Assembly (NCBI RefSeq): GCF_003651185.1
Contig: NZ_RCDC01000004.1
Coordinates: forward strand, 661,868-725,867
Length of the DNA: 64,000 nt
Direction of reading: 5' to 3'
From: Stenotrophomonas rhizophila
GTDB lineage: Bacteria > Pseudomonadota > Gammaproteobacteria > Xanthomonadales > Xanthomonadaceae
The position numbers were made by a program, and so were the translations under genes. The first letter of the stretch is position 1. Every line of letters starts with the position of its first letter. Below, piece after piece: positions 25,819 to 34,450 of the stretch. Under the pieces are notes generated by a model. The model saw only the letters and a program-made list of their open reading frames with translations, was not told the origin of the DNA and made no database searches.

Positions 25819-26309
25819 CAGGCCTTCTCCTTGGTTCGGGAAAACACCACCGCGTCCGCGCCGTTGGCGCAGTAACCGCGCAGGGTTGCCTCTCGCGTGT
25901 AGCCGAGCGACCGCTCGTACCACTCGAACGTCTTTTCACGGCCGGCCAGCCCGATGAGCTGCAGTCGGTGCACCTCGGGGCGCGCCAGCATCCGGTCATT
26001 GAGCCTGCGGGTGACCTTCGTGATGGTCCGCCAGTGCTTCTCCCATCCATCCATCGTTCCGAGCTGCCAGCCCTCCCAGACGCCCGGGCGCACCTGCCAG
26101 AACCCACCGGCCACGACGGGCACGTTGTCGGCCAAGATGACGAACTTCGGTCCATACACCGCCGCCATGCGCAGGACTGCCGGCTGCGGGTCGTACTCGG
26201 TATCACCGGTGACGGCCAGGTCCTGCTCGATCTCGTCCGGACGCATGTGTCGCGCCAGATAGGCGAGGTCTTCGATCAGAACCTGTTCGGACGTGATGAT
26301 ATGGGTCAC
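25818..26309 (-). CDS. T7 gp13-like/DUF2833 protein
   Basis: 163 residues from a GTG coupled to the nozzle gene (GTGA). It has an acetyltransferase-like fold pattern with PKFVILADNVPVVAGGFWQV and WYERSLGYTREATLRGY, seen in DUF2833 proteins such as T7 gp13, an internal-core assembly factor. Its position just before the internal proteins agrees. Enzymatic activity is not implied. Confidence 0.65.
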   Translation of the reverse strand: MTHIITSEQVLIEDLAYLARHMRPDEIEQDLAVTGDTEYDPQPAVLRMAAVYGPKFVILADNVPVVAGGFWQVRPGVWEGWQLGTMDGWEKHWRTITKVTRRLNDRMLARPEVHRLQLIGLAGREKTFEWYERSLGYTREATLRGYCANGADAVVFSRTKEKA

Positions 26310-29068
26310 GGACCGTTTCCAAAGTCATAGAAGGACAGCTGCGACTGCTGCAGGCTCCAGCGCTGACCTGGCGCAAAGTCAATGCGCAGGCTGAAGGTCG
26401 GGGCGGCCATCGGCAGCGGGATCACACCACCCGGCAGTGTGTCCGGATCAATGGCATATGGCTCGGTGAAAGCTGCCAGGTTGCGCTGGTCATATCCGAT
26501 GCTCACGCTCGGTGCGCCTTGGCTCACGATGTCGAACCCCTCCATCATCTTGGTCACTCCCGGCGTGCCGAAATCGAGCCATGGCCACTGGACCGCGCCG
26601 CCAAACGGGATCGCCTGGCCGCCGACGTCATCGCTGACCGCAAAGTCCGTAACAACGCTTATTTCATCGCCGTGGCGCACATACAGATCGTTGCCGAGTT
26701 GCGTGAACGCATCAACGGAGAACGGGAACAGATAGCGACTCCACGCCCCCTTTTTCCCTGATCCAACCATGGTGTAAACAAATACAGTGGAACTATGCGA
26801 ATAGACCTTTCGTTCAGGCCGATATTCGATACGGCCGACCCAGTTGCGGCACTGGATGTAGCAGGACTCGTCATCGAAAAGAACTCGCGTCGCTTCGGCC
26901 CCATCCATCGACGCATGCAGGACTCGGGGACCTGCTAGCGTCCAGCTGACGATGTTGGCGAACTGAGCGCCAGCAGCCGCACCGCCCGGGATAGCCGCAT
27001 ATATGGCACAGATGGTGTCGCCGTCTATGCCGAACCCACGGAAAGCGCTCAGCGTCAGGCCGAACGCCCGTTCATGCACCAGAACGAGGTCTGCGGAGTA
27101 CTCCTGGAACCGACCGTCCTGCGTCACAACAAAAATGCGGCCGTCGCGCGCTCTCGTCATCCAAAAGCGTGGGTTTACTGTGGTGCCGACACCTTGGACT
27201 ACCGCTGATTGGGGGATGGCAGCGCCGGTAGGGCTCAACGGGAACCTGTAAATCACGTTGTTGGCCTGCGAGGTCATACGTACGCCGATGTAGACCTCCG
27301 ACTCAGTCATCCAGACGAGACCGCCATACTCTGGCGCGTACCCATCCTCATTAAACCACCAGGAAGCGGCTTTCCCCTGCGGTTGGTAGTAACCGGTGTA
27401 CAGACCTCCAAGAATCGTTTTGCAATAGCCAAACTGGCCATCCGCGCTGATCCCAACACGGCTCTCGTTCATCGCGCGCAGATAGAGCCGGGCATCGCCA
27501 AACGTAGAGCCATTCCAAATGACAACTTGGCTTTCGTCGTTGGGCGCGAGGAGGTAGTTGTAGTGCCTGTAGCCGAACGCTCCGCTCGGAGCCAGCGTGT
27601 CAGGCGAATAAGCAGCGCCGATCCCCCCACTCTTCAGCGGGTAGATGTAGGCGCTTTTGTATGTGCCGCTCAAGGTCAGGGTGTTTGTGACCGAAACGCC
27701 AATGACACCGGGGATTACGCCGGTCTCAGCAGGCGCGGGAACTTCGGAAATCGAAAGCCAGTATTGGCCGGCACCTGGGTAGTAGGTCCCGACCACCTTC
27801 CCCCCGTTCTGTTCGCCAACTGCCATTGCGGCACGGATCAGCGTGTCGATCGGTGCCCCGACGTCGCCCGCAGATAGATTCTCTGCTGCGTTGGCGATAC
27901 CGACGGTCCTGACGCCAAGCTGGGACAGGTAGAACATGTCATTTGCAACCGGGATTGCTGCTTTTGGCCATACAGAGCCAATACCATCCATCTGGTCGAG
28001 AATTGCCATCGCCGCAGGGTCGGGATCGACTTGCCAGTTCTGGAAACTGCTGGCGTTGAAGGCGACCAGGTTGGCGCGGTACTGCTGGAGCACGGCCATA
28101 TCGTTGGAGTTCGCCTGCTGCAGTCCGGTCGGCAGGTATCCGGCGTCATCAGCAGTACTCCAGTCCAAGGGGTTGGCAGTGGCACAGAACTTGACGATGT
28201 CCTTGTCCACGGCAAAAACCTTGCTCGCCACAATCGCGACCACCTTCGAATTGGGGCAGCGCTCATCCTCGACGCGCCGGGATACTGCCTCCCAATTGAT
28301 AGTTCCGTCTCGCACCATGCCACCGATGCCATTTGGCCAGGTCGGCTCGGTTGCGCCGCTTACGTACCGCGGCGATGCCGTCCAAGTTATGCGACTGGTG
28401 GTGACCGCCTCCCAGATGACGTCGTTGTCCACAACCTGCAGGCCCAGGATGCCCGGCCAGGCCGGCTCATTGGCACCCGAGGTGCCCGATTCGGGCTGCA
28501 CCGCGCGATACACCAGTCCATTCGGCAGTCCAGCGCTGGCCCCGGACACGGAGAGGTTGTCGCCGAAGATCGCATGGTTGTGGTCGGCGACTGACGTCAG
28601 GTGGATTGCCGCGCGCGCGTACGCCGCGCCAGCAGGACACACAGCATCGACCTTCGACTGATGCCAGGCGCCGCCCGAGCCACTGTCGACCACATTGCCC
28701 TTGTCGATCGACAGCTCGACGTTGGTGGCGCTGTACCAGCGGACCTCCGCCCAACCGGCAGTGGCACCGGCGACCGACGCGCCCTGCTGGATCATTGCCG
28801 TGGCCGTCAGCGTGGCGCCTACGGGCACAACCAGCTGCGCGTTGTTGAGCGCCACGCCATCAGGCTGATTGCCGGGGAGCTGTACGCACCCGCCGCCGCC
28901 ATAGCCGCCTGACGCCGTGTAGGCGGCCGAACCGCTGAAGGTCCAGCCCGTCGCTCCGGCGAAACCGCCGTTCGTCACCTGCGGGTTATTCGGCGCCGGC
29001 GCGGTGACAGGCTGCACCAGATCGCCCGGGAGGTAGAAGTTACCGGCCTGCCAGAAGGGAGCAGCCAT
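26306..29068 (-). CDS. Large tail/nozzle-region protein
   Basis: 920 residues, beta-rich. Residues about 25-180 look like a carbohydrate-binding-module-like sandwich (ATGWTFSGSAAYTASGG and NHAIFGDNLSV). The remainder has many Trp/Tyr-rich strands typical of podovirus nozzle or stabilisation proteins such as P22 gp10. The upstream 262-residue gene carries the usual nozzle N-terminus, so the nozzle may be split over two genes. Overlaps are TAATG and GTGA. Confidence 0.6.
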   Translation of the reverse strand: MAAPFWQAGNFYLPGDLVQPVTAPAPNNPQVTNGGFAGATGWTFSGSAAYTASGGYGGGGCVQLPGNQPDGVALNNAQLVVPVGATLTATAMIQQGASVAGATAGWAEVRWYSATNVELSIDKGNVVDSGSGGAWHQSKVDAVCPAGAAYARAAIHLTSVADHNHAIFGDNLSVSGASAGLPNGLVYRAVQPESGTSGANEPAWPGILGLQVVDNDVIWEAVTTSRITWTASPRYVSGATEPTWPNGIGGMVRDGTINWEAVSRRVEDERCPNSKVVAIVASKVFAVDKDIVKFCATANPLDWSTADDAGYLPTGLQQANSNDMAVLQQYRANLVAFNASSFQNWQVDPDPAAMAILDQMDGIGSVWPKAAIPVANDMFYLSQLGVRTVGIANAAENLSAGDVGAPIDTLIRAAMAVGEQNGGKVVGTYYPGAGQYWLSISEVPAPAETGVIPGVIGVSVTNTLTLSGTYKSAYIYPLKSGGIGAAYSPDTLAPSGAFGYRHYNYLLAPNDESQVVIWNGSTFGDARLYLRAMNESRVGISADGQFGYCKTILGGLYTGYYQPQGKAASWWFNEDGYAPEYGGLVWMTESEVYIGVRMTSQANNVIYRFPLSPTGAAIPQSAVVQGVGTTVNPRFWMTRARDGRIFVVTQDGRFQEYSADLVLVHERAFGLTLSAFRGFGIDGDTICAIYAAIPGGAAAGAQFANIVSWTLAGPRVLHASMDGAEATRVLFDDESCYIQCRNWVGRIEYRPERKVYSHSSTVFVYTMVGSGKKGAWSRYLFPFSVDAFTQLGNDLYVRHGDEISVVTDFAVSDDVGGQAIPFGGAVQWPWLDFGTPGVTKMMEGFDIVSQGAPSVSIGYDQRNLAAFTEPYAIDPDTLPGGVIPLPMAAPTFSLRIDFAPGQRWSLQQSQLSFYDFGNGP

Positions 29069-29856
29069 TATTGAGCCGCCTGGGAGCCGCTGCCGGAGCT
29101 GCCGCTGAACTTGTAGCGGTCAACGATCTGCGGCGGCAGCGAGATGTTCGGGTTTTCCGGGTCGATGGCGGCGGGAACGGCCACGTCGCTGTCCTCGAAG
29201 GTGGTGGCGCCATCCGCAGCCGGCCACGCAGGCTCCGTCGGGCCAGACTTGGGAGACGGGCCGAACACGTCGGTCGCGGTGTATTTGAAGCCGTTGTCGA
29301 CGGTCGGAACGATCACATCGCCGAGCGAGCGAGCCACGTTCTTCACCCAGACCTGGAAGGACTGCGTGCCACTGGACAGACGGTAGGCGATGCCGTTGGC
29401 GGCGCTGGGCGTGACCAGCGCGCCGGGCAGATAGGACTTATTCGGCTGCCAGACGGTGCCGCGCTCGAGCCAGTAGTGGAAGACGTCGCCGTTGGCGAAC
29501 TCCGGCACCACGTACAGGTAGCCGAGGAACGGCCCAGCGAAGTGGATGTCCTTGAGCGGCATGTCGGGGATCGAGGGGTGATTCAGCACTTCGCACTCGA
29601 CCGTCGGCGATGCGGCGGGAATCGTGCGGGTAACGTGGCTGAAGACGATCAGCTTTCCGTCGTAGGCGCACATGCCCTTGGTCCCCTCGGGCAGCGTGAT
29701 CTTGTTCTGCGTGCCAGGCCGCTGCCGGATGACGCCAGCCTGATCGACGTAGCCGTCCACCAGGTCATAGAGGGTGTTCGGGTCCGCGCCGCCCTTCGTG
29801 CGCAACCGGTTGATGCCGCCCTTGGCCGCATTGAGCGTGACGAGACGGCCGGTCAT
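29068..29856 (-). CDS. Nozzle/stabilisation protein N-terminal-like
   Basis: 262 residues. The start (LNAAKGGINRLRTKGGADPNTLYDLVDGYVDQAGVIRQRPGT) is the classic opening of podovirus nozzle or stabilisation proteins. The C-terminal part has GPTEPAWPAADGATTFEDS, a motif repeated in phage tail proteins. It is followed without a gap by the 920-residue protein. Confidence 0.6.
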   Translation of the reverse strand: MTGRLVTLNAAKGGINRLRTKGGADPNTLYDLVDGYVDQAGVIRQRPGTQNKITLPEGTKGMCAYDGKLIVFSHVTRTIPAASPTVECEVLNHPSIPDMPLKDIHFAGPFLGYLYVVPEFANGDVFHYWLERGTVWQPNKSYLPGALVTPSAANGIAYRLSSGTQSFQVWVKNVARSLGDVIVPTVDNGFKYTATDVFGPSPKSGPTEPAWPAADGATTFEDSDVAVPAAIDPENPNISLPPQIVDRYKFSGSSGSGSQAAQ

Positions 29857-30602
29857 GCGAATGGCACCTCAGGCTTCGGGGGCACATAGACCCACGGCGA
29901 GCCGACCGGCGGACCCGGGATGTAGCGCGCCGTGGCGTGCGTGCCAGCAACTAGGTTGGCGATCATCACCTCCAGCTGCTGGACGTAGGTCTGCGCGTCT
30001 GCCTGCCGGTAGTGCTGCTTGCCGTTGTAGAGCGCCAGCAGGAACACGATCTCGCTGTCGATCGTGGTCTTGTCCGTGTCCTCGGTGAAGCGGTCGAGGT
30101 CGAACTTGCCCTTGATGACAAGGTTGCCCAGCGTCTCGTCCGGCGCCGGCGAAATCTCGATGCAGTTGCGGAACTCGTAGCGCTGCGGCAGGCCCGTCAG
30201 CTCGTTGGTCGTGTACGCGCGCGGGTTGATCCCGGGCAGCATCTCGCTCCACACGCCGTCGCGCTCGCGTCCGACCCACGTCACCTGGCGCGGGTTGATG
30301 ATCTTGGAGCAGGACTGCGGGGCGCTCTGCTCGTCGTTGTCGGGGTAGTCGTACAGGCGCTGCCCGGCCACCAGCGGCCAAGAGAACCAGCGTTCCGTCT
30401 TGAACTCTCCGTTCGGACGGCGGTAGAGCGCCACCTGGGCGCTCTGCAGGATGTCGTTGAGCAGCTCTTTCATGCCCGGAGGCGGGTTGGCCGCCTGTGC
30501 AGCGAAGCCCAGCCGGACCATCAGCCGCTTGCGCAGCTCGGCCAGCGTGGCGTTTCCGTCATTGCTGGCGCAGGCGCACTGGATGGGATCGGTGATGCTC
30601 AT
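29853..30602 (-). CDS. Head-to-tail adaptor (P22 gp4/T7 gp11-like)
   Basis: 249 residues. A helical N-terminus (LAELRKRLMVRLGF) is followed by a central beta-rich region with LYDYPDN and LPQRYEFR, then a long C-terminal helix (FLLALYNGKQHYRQADAQTYVQQLE). This pattern is typical of adaptors that form a ring below the portal. It lies directly before the nozzle genes. Confidence 0.65.
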   Translation of the reverse strand: MSITDPIQCACASNDGNATLAELRKRLMVRLGFAAQAANPPPGMKELLNDILQSAQVALYRRPNGEFKTERWFSWPLVAGQRLYDYPDNDEQSAPQSCSKIINPRQVTWVGRERDGVWSEMLPGINPRAYTTNELTGLPQRYEFRNCIEISPAPDETLGNLVIKGKFDLDRFTEDTDKTTIDSEIVFLLALYNGKQHYRQADAQTYVQQLEVMIANLVAGTHATARYIPGPPVGSPWVYVPPKPEVPFA

Positions 30603-30667
30603 GGGCCGCCTCTTGAAGGGCGGGCCAGGTTCCCCCAGCCCGCCGGATTGCTACTTTCCGCGGTGGA

Positions 30668-31234
30668 TCAACCGCCCAGGGTGCCGTGCGCGCCGGCCTG
30701 CGCCGCGTCGTACAGCGCCTGCAGCTCGGCCTTCGGGGCGTTGCCCTTGTGCTCGACGCCCAGACGGGTCAGTTCCTCGCGGAGTTCGGCGTGGGACAGC
30801 TCCGGCTGTTCCTCGCTGACATCGGCAGTGCCGCCGGCCTGCGCCGCGTTGGCCGACTGCTGCCGACCCTTCTGGCCCGGACGCGCCGGCAGACGGCTTT
30901 CGACGACAGCCTCGGACTGCTTCGAGAACGTGTCGCGGCCCTGGACCATGCCGAGCTCCTTCGCCACGTCGGCAATGCCGCGCGGGAAGACCTGATCGAC
31001 GATCGGGCGGTACTTGTCGCCGTACTTGGTGACGAGGCGCTGATACTCCTGCGCACCATTGTTCGGCAGTTCGATGGCGTGATAGTCGTCGTTGAGGACG
31101 GTGATGTTGTCCTCGCCATGGATCAGCTCGAGGATCGGCACTTCGTGCTCGAAGAACGAGTCGGTGATGGTCACCTCCGAGCTGCGCTGGATGGCGATCT
31201 GCTGCAGGGTGACAACTACGGTGTCGTTGCTCAT
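30668..31234 (-). CDS. Head-associated protein with C-terminal SAP/HeH-like helices
   Basis: 188 residues. The N-terminal 90 residues are mixed alpha/beta. After a disordered linker the C-terminus (SHAELREELTRLGVEHKGNAPKAELQALYD) looks like a helix-extended-loop-helix or SAP-like motif often found in head-completion proteins. Position between decoration and adaptor genes supports a virion role. Confidence 0.5.
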   Translation of the reverse strand: MSNDTVVVTLQQIAIQRSSEVTITDSFFEHEVPILELIHGEDNITVLNDDYHAIELPNNGAQEYQRLVTKYGDKYRPIVDQVFPRGIADVAKELGMVQGRDTFSKQSEAVVESRLPARPGQKGRQQSANAAQAGGTADVSEEQPELSHAELREELTRLGVEHKGNAPKAELQALYDAAQAGAHGTLGG

Positions 31235-31289
31235 ATTCCCTCCTCGGGAATCTGTGAGCGGCCCTGTCGCGCAGGGCCGCGAAGGGGGA

Positions 31290-31532
31290 TCAGCCGGCCG
31301 ACATGTAGACCGTGCCGGCGGCGGACAACTTGATCCACTGCGGCAGGTTCTGGACTTCGGTCTGGCTGTTGGCGGCCAGGGTGGCGAGCGTGGTGTAGGT
31401 GCCGGCCTGCGTATCGGCGCCCTGCAGCGTCGCCGCGGTGCCGGTCAGGTTGGCGAACGTGGCGCTGCCGCCGCGCAGGAACGGGCTGGTGCCAGTCTTG
31501 AAAGCGGTATCGGTGACGGGAGTGGACTTCAT
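31290..31532 (-). CDS. Small head decoration-like protein
   Basis: 80 residues, Thr/Ala/Gly-rich and beta-prone, directly after the capsid gene. Size and position suggest a capsid decoration or stabilisation protein. No specific family was recognised. Confidence 0.5.
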   Translation of the reverse strand: MKSTPVTDTAFKTGTSPFLRGGSATFANLTGTAATLQGADTQAGTYTTLATLAANSQTEVQNLPQWIKLSAAGTVYMSAG

Positions 31533-31586
31533 GGGCGGTTCCTCTGTATCCGGGGGAAAGCCCCGGCCGAAGCCGGGGCTACCAGG

Positions 31587-32633
31587 TCAGGCGATGGACA
31601 GCACGGCGTGCGCGTTTCGCTTCTTCGCGGTCAGGCCGTACTTGCTGGTCTGGGCGTAGTAGGTCACGTAGCGATCCGGCAGCTTTTCCGGCTTGCGCTT
31701 CTTCATCCACTGGCCCGGCAGCGGACGGAACTTCAGGAAGTTCTCGTTGATGAAGTAGCAGCGCTTGGTCCACGGGTAGGTGATCGCACCCAGCTTCGCG
31801 TCGAGCAGTTCGAAGGTCGGGTCCCACACCACCTCGAGGCCCTTGTAGTAGACCGTCGAGACGCCCGGATCGAGCGCGGTGCCGCCCTTGGGGGTGACGA
31901 TGATCTGCCGGTTGACCTCGATCTTCGCCTCAGCCTTGTAGGCGTTGAGGAAGGCCTGGCCGCACACGATCTTGGTCGGCAGGCCGCCGCCATAGCGCAT
32001 GCAGGCGTCCCACATGGCGTCCATCGCAGCCACCACGCCATTCAGCGGGATCGCCATGCTGGCGTTGTTGCGCCAGTAGGTGCTGGTGCTGGCGTTGATG
32101 CCGCCGACCACATCGCCGGTGCCAGGGGTGGTGGAGATGATGTGGTCAAGGCCGGGGACAGCCTTGGCGGACTGCGAGCCGTTCTGCAGGACTTCCAGCG
32201 CCAGACCTTCCTGCGTGCCCTGCTTGAGGGCCTGCCAGCTGGTCTTGAACAGGTTGACCAGCTGCACCTTCTCGGTCGAGCTCGGCACGGCGACGCCCTC
32301 GTCGTCGATGCTGATGCCGTTGGCGATCAGGCGGTCCTCGTCGAACCAGAAGCCCTCGTGGTTGCTGTAGTACTGGAACTTGGCGAAGCGGTTCGGGTCA
32401 CGCTCGTTGTAGGTGACCTGGTCGGCGCCGCTGTAGTTCTGGTAGTTGCTGTCGTTGGAGACAAACAGCTTCTCGTTGAAGATGCCGTTGCCGAAGATCG
32501 ACTCTTCCTTGCCCTGGATCAGGATGTCGAGGGTTCGGTGGGCGACAGTGATCTGGTCGATCGGGTCGTTCTTGGCGTAGCTCTCCAACGTGTAGTTGGC
32601 GCCAGCCGCAATCTGTGCGGTGCTGAAAGGCAT
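31587..32633 (-). CDS. Major capsid protein
   Basis: 348 residues starting MPFSTAQIAAGANYTLESYAK. The region EESIFGNGIFNEKLFVSND resembles an N-arm and E-loop, and DPTFELLDAKLGAITYPWTKRCYFIN lies in the C-terminal half, as in HK97-fold capsid proteins of BPP-1/Bcep22-like phages. It lies directly downstream of the scaffold and before the decoration gene. Confidence 0.8.
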   Translation of the reverse strand: MPFSTAQIAAGANYTLESYAKNDPIDQITVAHRTLDILIQGKEESIFGNGIFNEKLFVSNDSNYQNYSGADQVTYNERDPNRFAKFQYYSNHEGFWFDEDRLIANGISIDDEGVAVPSSTEKVQLVNLFKTSWQALKQGTQEGLALEVLQNGSQSAKAVPGLDHIISTTPGTGDVVGGINASTSTYWRNNASMAIPLNGVVAAMDAMWDACMRYGGGLPTKIVCGQAFLNAYKAEAKIEVNRQIIVTPKGGTALDPGVSTVYYKGLEVVWDPTFELLDAKLGAITYPWTKRCYFINENFLKFRPLPGQWMKKRKPEKLPDRYVTYYAQTSKYGLTAKKRNAHAVLSIA

Positions 32634-32795
32634 GAGGGTGTCCTCGAATGGGGAATGGTTTTGAGATGTCCATCCACGTTCGAGGGGGCGAGGCCTCTTA
32701 CTGCCCTACCGGGCGCGACTCCGGCGTACTGCATGCGTGGCGCGGTTGTCAGCCGCAGGGGTAGATTGCCCCCACAGTGAAACGCGTCAACGGAT

Positions 32796-32825
32796 ACAAG
32801 AAACCCCGCCGGAGCGGGGTCTTGT
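32796..32825 (-). terminator. Hairpin between scaffold and capsid genes
   Basis: ACCCCGC pairs with GCGGGGT, extended by outer ACAAG/CTTGT. It sits just after the scaffold stop in the leftward direction and may tune capsid versus scaffold mRNA. Confidence 0.6.
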
Positions 32826-32829
32826 TGGG

Positions 32830-33966
32830 TCAGGCTGCAGCGTTGTTCGCCTGCTCGATGCCGAAGTCCAGCGCCTTCATCGGGTCATCGAACGCCGGGG
32901 CCATCGCCGGGCGCGGACCAGTCGGACGCAGCGGGCCGGGTCGCGGCAGTGCAGGGGCGGCGGGAGCCGCAGGAGCAGCGGCCGCCGGCGCCTGGATGCG
33001 TGCATACGCAAGAGCCGTTGCCTGCGGCCACTGACTCGGATGCAGCGTGGCGCGGATGTGGGCCACGGCCTCGTTGAGCGCCGGTCGCTTGGCCAGGTAA
33101 TCCGGGTCCCGCGCACGTGCATCAGCGTCGAACTCTTGCAGCCAAGCAATGCCGCCCTGCTCCGCCTGCTGCTGCGCCTGGCTCTGTTCCTGCTCACGCT
33201 GCTGGGCCTGCGTGGTGACGGCCGACTTGGCGCGCTGGCCAGCGATCTCGACCGCGCGCGCCTTGGGCAGATCACCCGCCTCGACTTCCGCGCGGAGGTC
33301 CGGATGCGCGGCAAGCGGATCGTGCACCCCCGGGACTTCCTTACCGAGCATGGTGGCCAACACGCGGAGTTCCTGCTCCATGACGGAGTAGGCCTTCTCC
33401 GCCGAGGCGACATCACCCTTGCTCGCCTTGGCGATCAGGCCCAGATAGTCCAGCGCCTGCCCGTACTGCTCGGGGTTGGCGCCGGTGTCCATCACCATCT
33501 TGACCATGTCCTCGCCCACCTGGGAGCGCTGGATCAGGTCGGGCAGCTTGGAGATGTCCTCGATGCCGGCCTGCTTCAGCGCGTCACGGATCGGGGCCAG
33601 CTCTTTGACGTCGGCGGCCAGGGCGCGGAACCGTTCGGCCGACTTCTCCTTCAGGCCGAGTTCGCCGATCTCCTTCTCGGTCTCTGCGTCCGCAGCAGGC
33701 GGCGCGGCAGGCTCGGTGGGCGGCACTTCCGGGTCCGCTGCGGGATCGGCCGGCGGCGGATCACCTGCGGGCGGGTCCTGCGGCGCCGGGTCGGCGGGTG
33801 CGGGATCAGCGGCCGGCGCCGGATCGACCGGCTCGGCTGCAGGGGCAGGATCGGGCTGGCCTTCATCGGCCGATGCGATGCCTGCGTCCAGCGCAGCCAG
33901 TGCATCGGCGGTGGCGTCTACCGGTGCCGGATCGGTGCCCGGCTGGATGTTGTCGTTCGGGTCCAT
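32830..33966 (-). CDS. Scaffolding protein
   Basis: 378 residues from the ATG at 33966 (CTGGAG upstream). A strongly Pro/Ala/Asp-rich N-terminal third is followed by an acidic helical middle and a coiled-coil Gln-rich segment (QREQEQSQAQQQAEQ). It lies between portal and capsid genes. Composition, length and place are those of a podovirus scaffold that leaves during maturation. Confidence 0.75.
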   Translation of the reverse strand: MDPNDNIQPGTDPAPVDATADALAALDAGIASADEGQPDPAPAAEPVDPAPAADPAPADPAPQDPPAGDPPPADPAADPEVPPTEPAAPPAADAETEKEIGELGLKEKSAERFRALAADVKELAPIRDALKQAGIEDISKLPDLIQRSQVGEDMVKMVMDTGANPEQYGQALDYLGLIAKASKGDVASAEKAYSVMEQELRVLATMLGKEVPGVHDPLAAHPDLRAEVEAGDLPKARAVEIAGQRAKSAVTTQAQQREQEQSQAQQQAEQGGIAWLQEFDADARARDPDYLAKRPALNEAVAHIRATLHPSQWPQATALAYARIQAPAAAAPAAPAAPALPRPGPLRPTGPRPAMAPAFDDPMKALDFGIEQANNAAA

Positions 33967-34048
33967 CACTTGCTCCAGGTTGCGAATACCCGCCAGATGG
34001 CGAGCGAGAGTGGGTGGTGTTGCGCCGTCCAGGCGGTGTAGATGCGGC

Positions 34049-34438
34049 TCATGCGGCCGCCGGACTTTCGGGTCGCTCGTACTCGCCACGGGCGCGATAC
34101 ACACGGATCAGCAGCACATTCCAGTAGGCGATCATGCACTTGGCCTGCGTCACGAGATCGTTCCGTTCGTCCTCGGAAAGGCCGGCATAACGCTCCGTGG
34201 TCAGGAAGGCATTGAGTTTGGCGATCCGGTCGTCCAGCTCCGTCTGCTCGGCGACCATGCGTTGCACATGCGGCGGAAGGTGGCCGACGTGCCCCATGGG
34301 CAGGTATGCGGCCTCGAACGTGTCTTTCGGCGACCAGCTGATATAGCCGTCTTCGTACTTAACCGAATAGCCATCGACGCCGTCCTTCTGCGCCGGCCAC
34401 GCCTCGATGATCTTGGTCCCTACGTAGTGCTGGGTCAT
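34049..34438 (-). CDS. Small two-domain phage protein (SWSPK motif plus helical hairpin)
   Basis: 129 residues. The first half contains GYSVKYEDGYISWSPKDTFEAAY, a motif found at the N-terminus of many small phage proteins. The second half is a helical hairpin (ELDDRIAKLNAFLTTERYAGLS...AKCMIAYWNVLLIR) like crAss001_48-related small phage proteins, broadly similar to hairpins of Acb2/Tad1-type anti-signalling proteins. It sits between portal and scaffold. A counter-defence role is possible but not shown. Confidence 0.5.
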   Translation of the reverse strand: MTQHYVGTKIIEAWPAQKDGVDGYSVKYEDGYISWSPKDTFEAAYLPMGHVGHLPPHVQRMVAEQTELDDRIAKLNAFLTTERYAGLSEDERNDLVTQAKCMIAYWNVLLIRVYRARGEYERPESPAAA

Positions 34439-34450
34439 TTCGTGCTCCTA

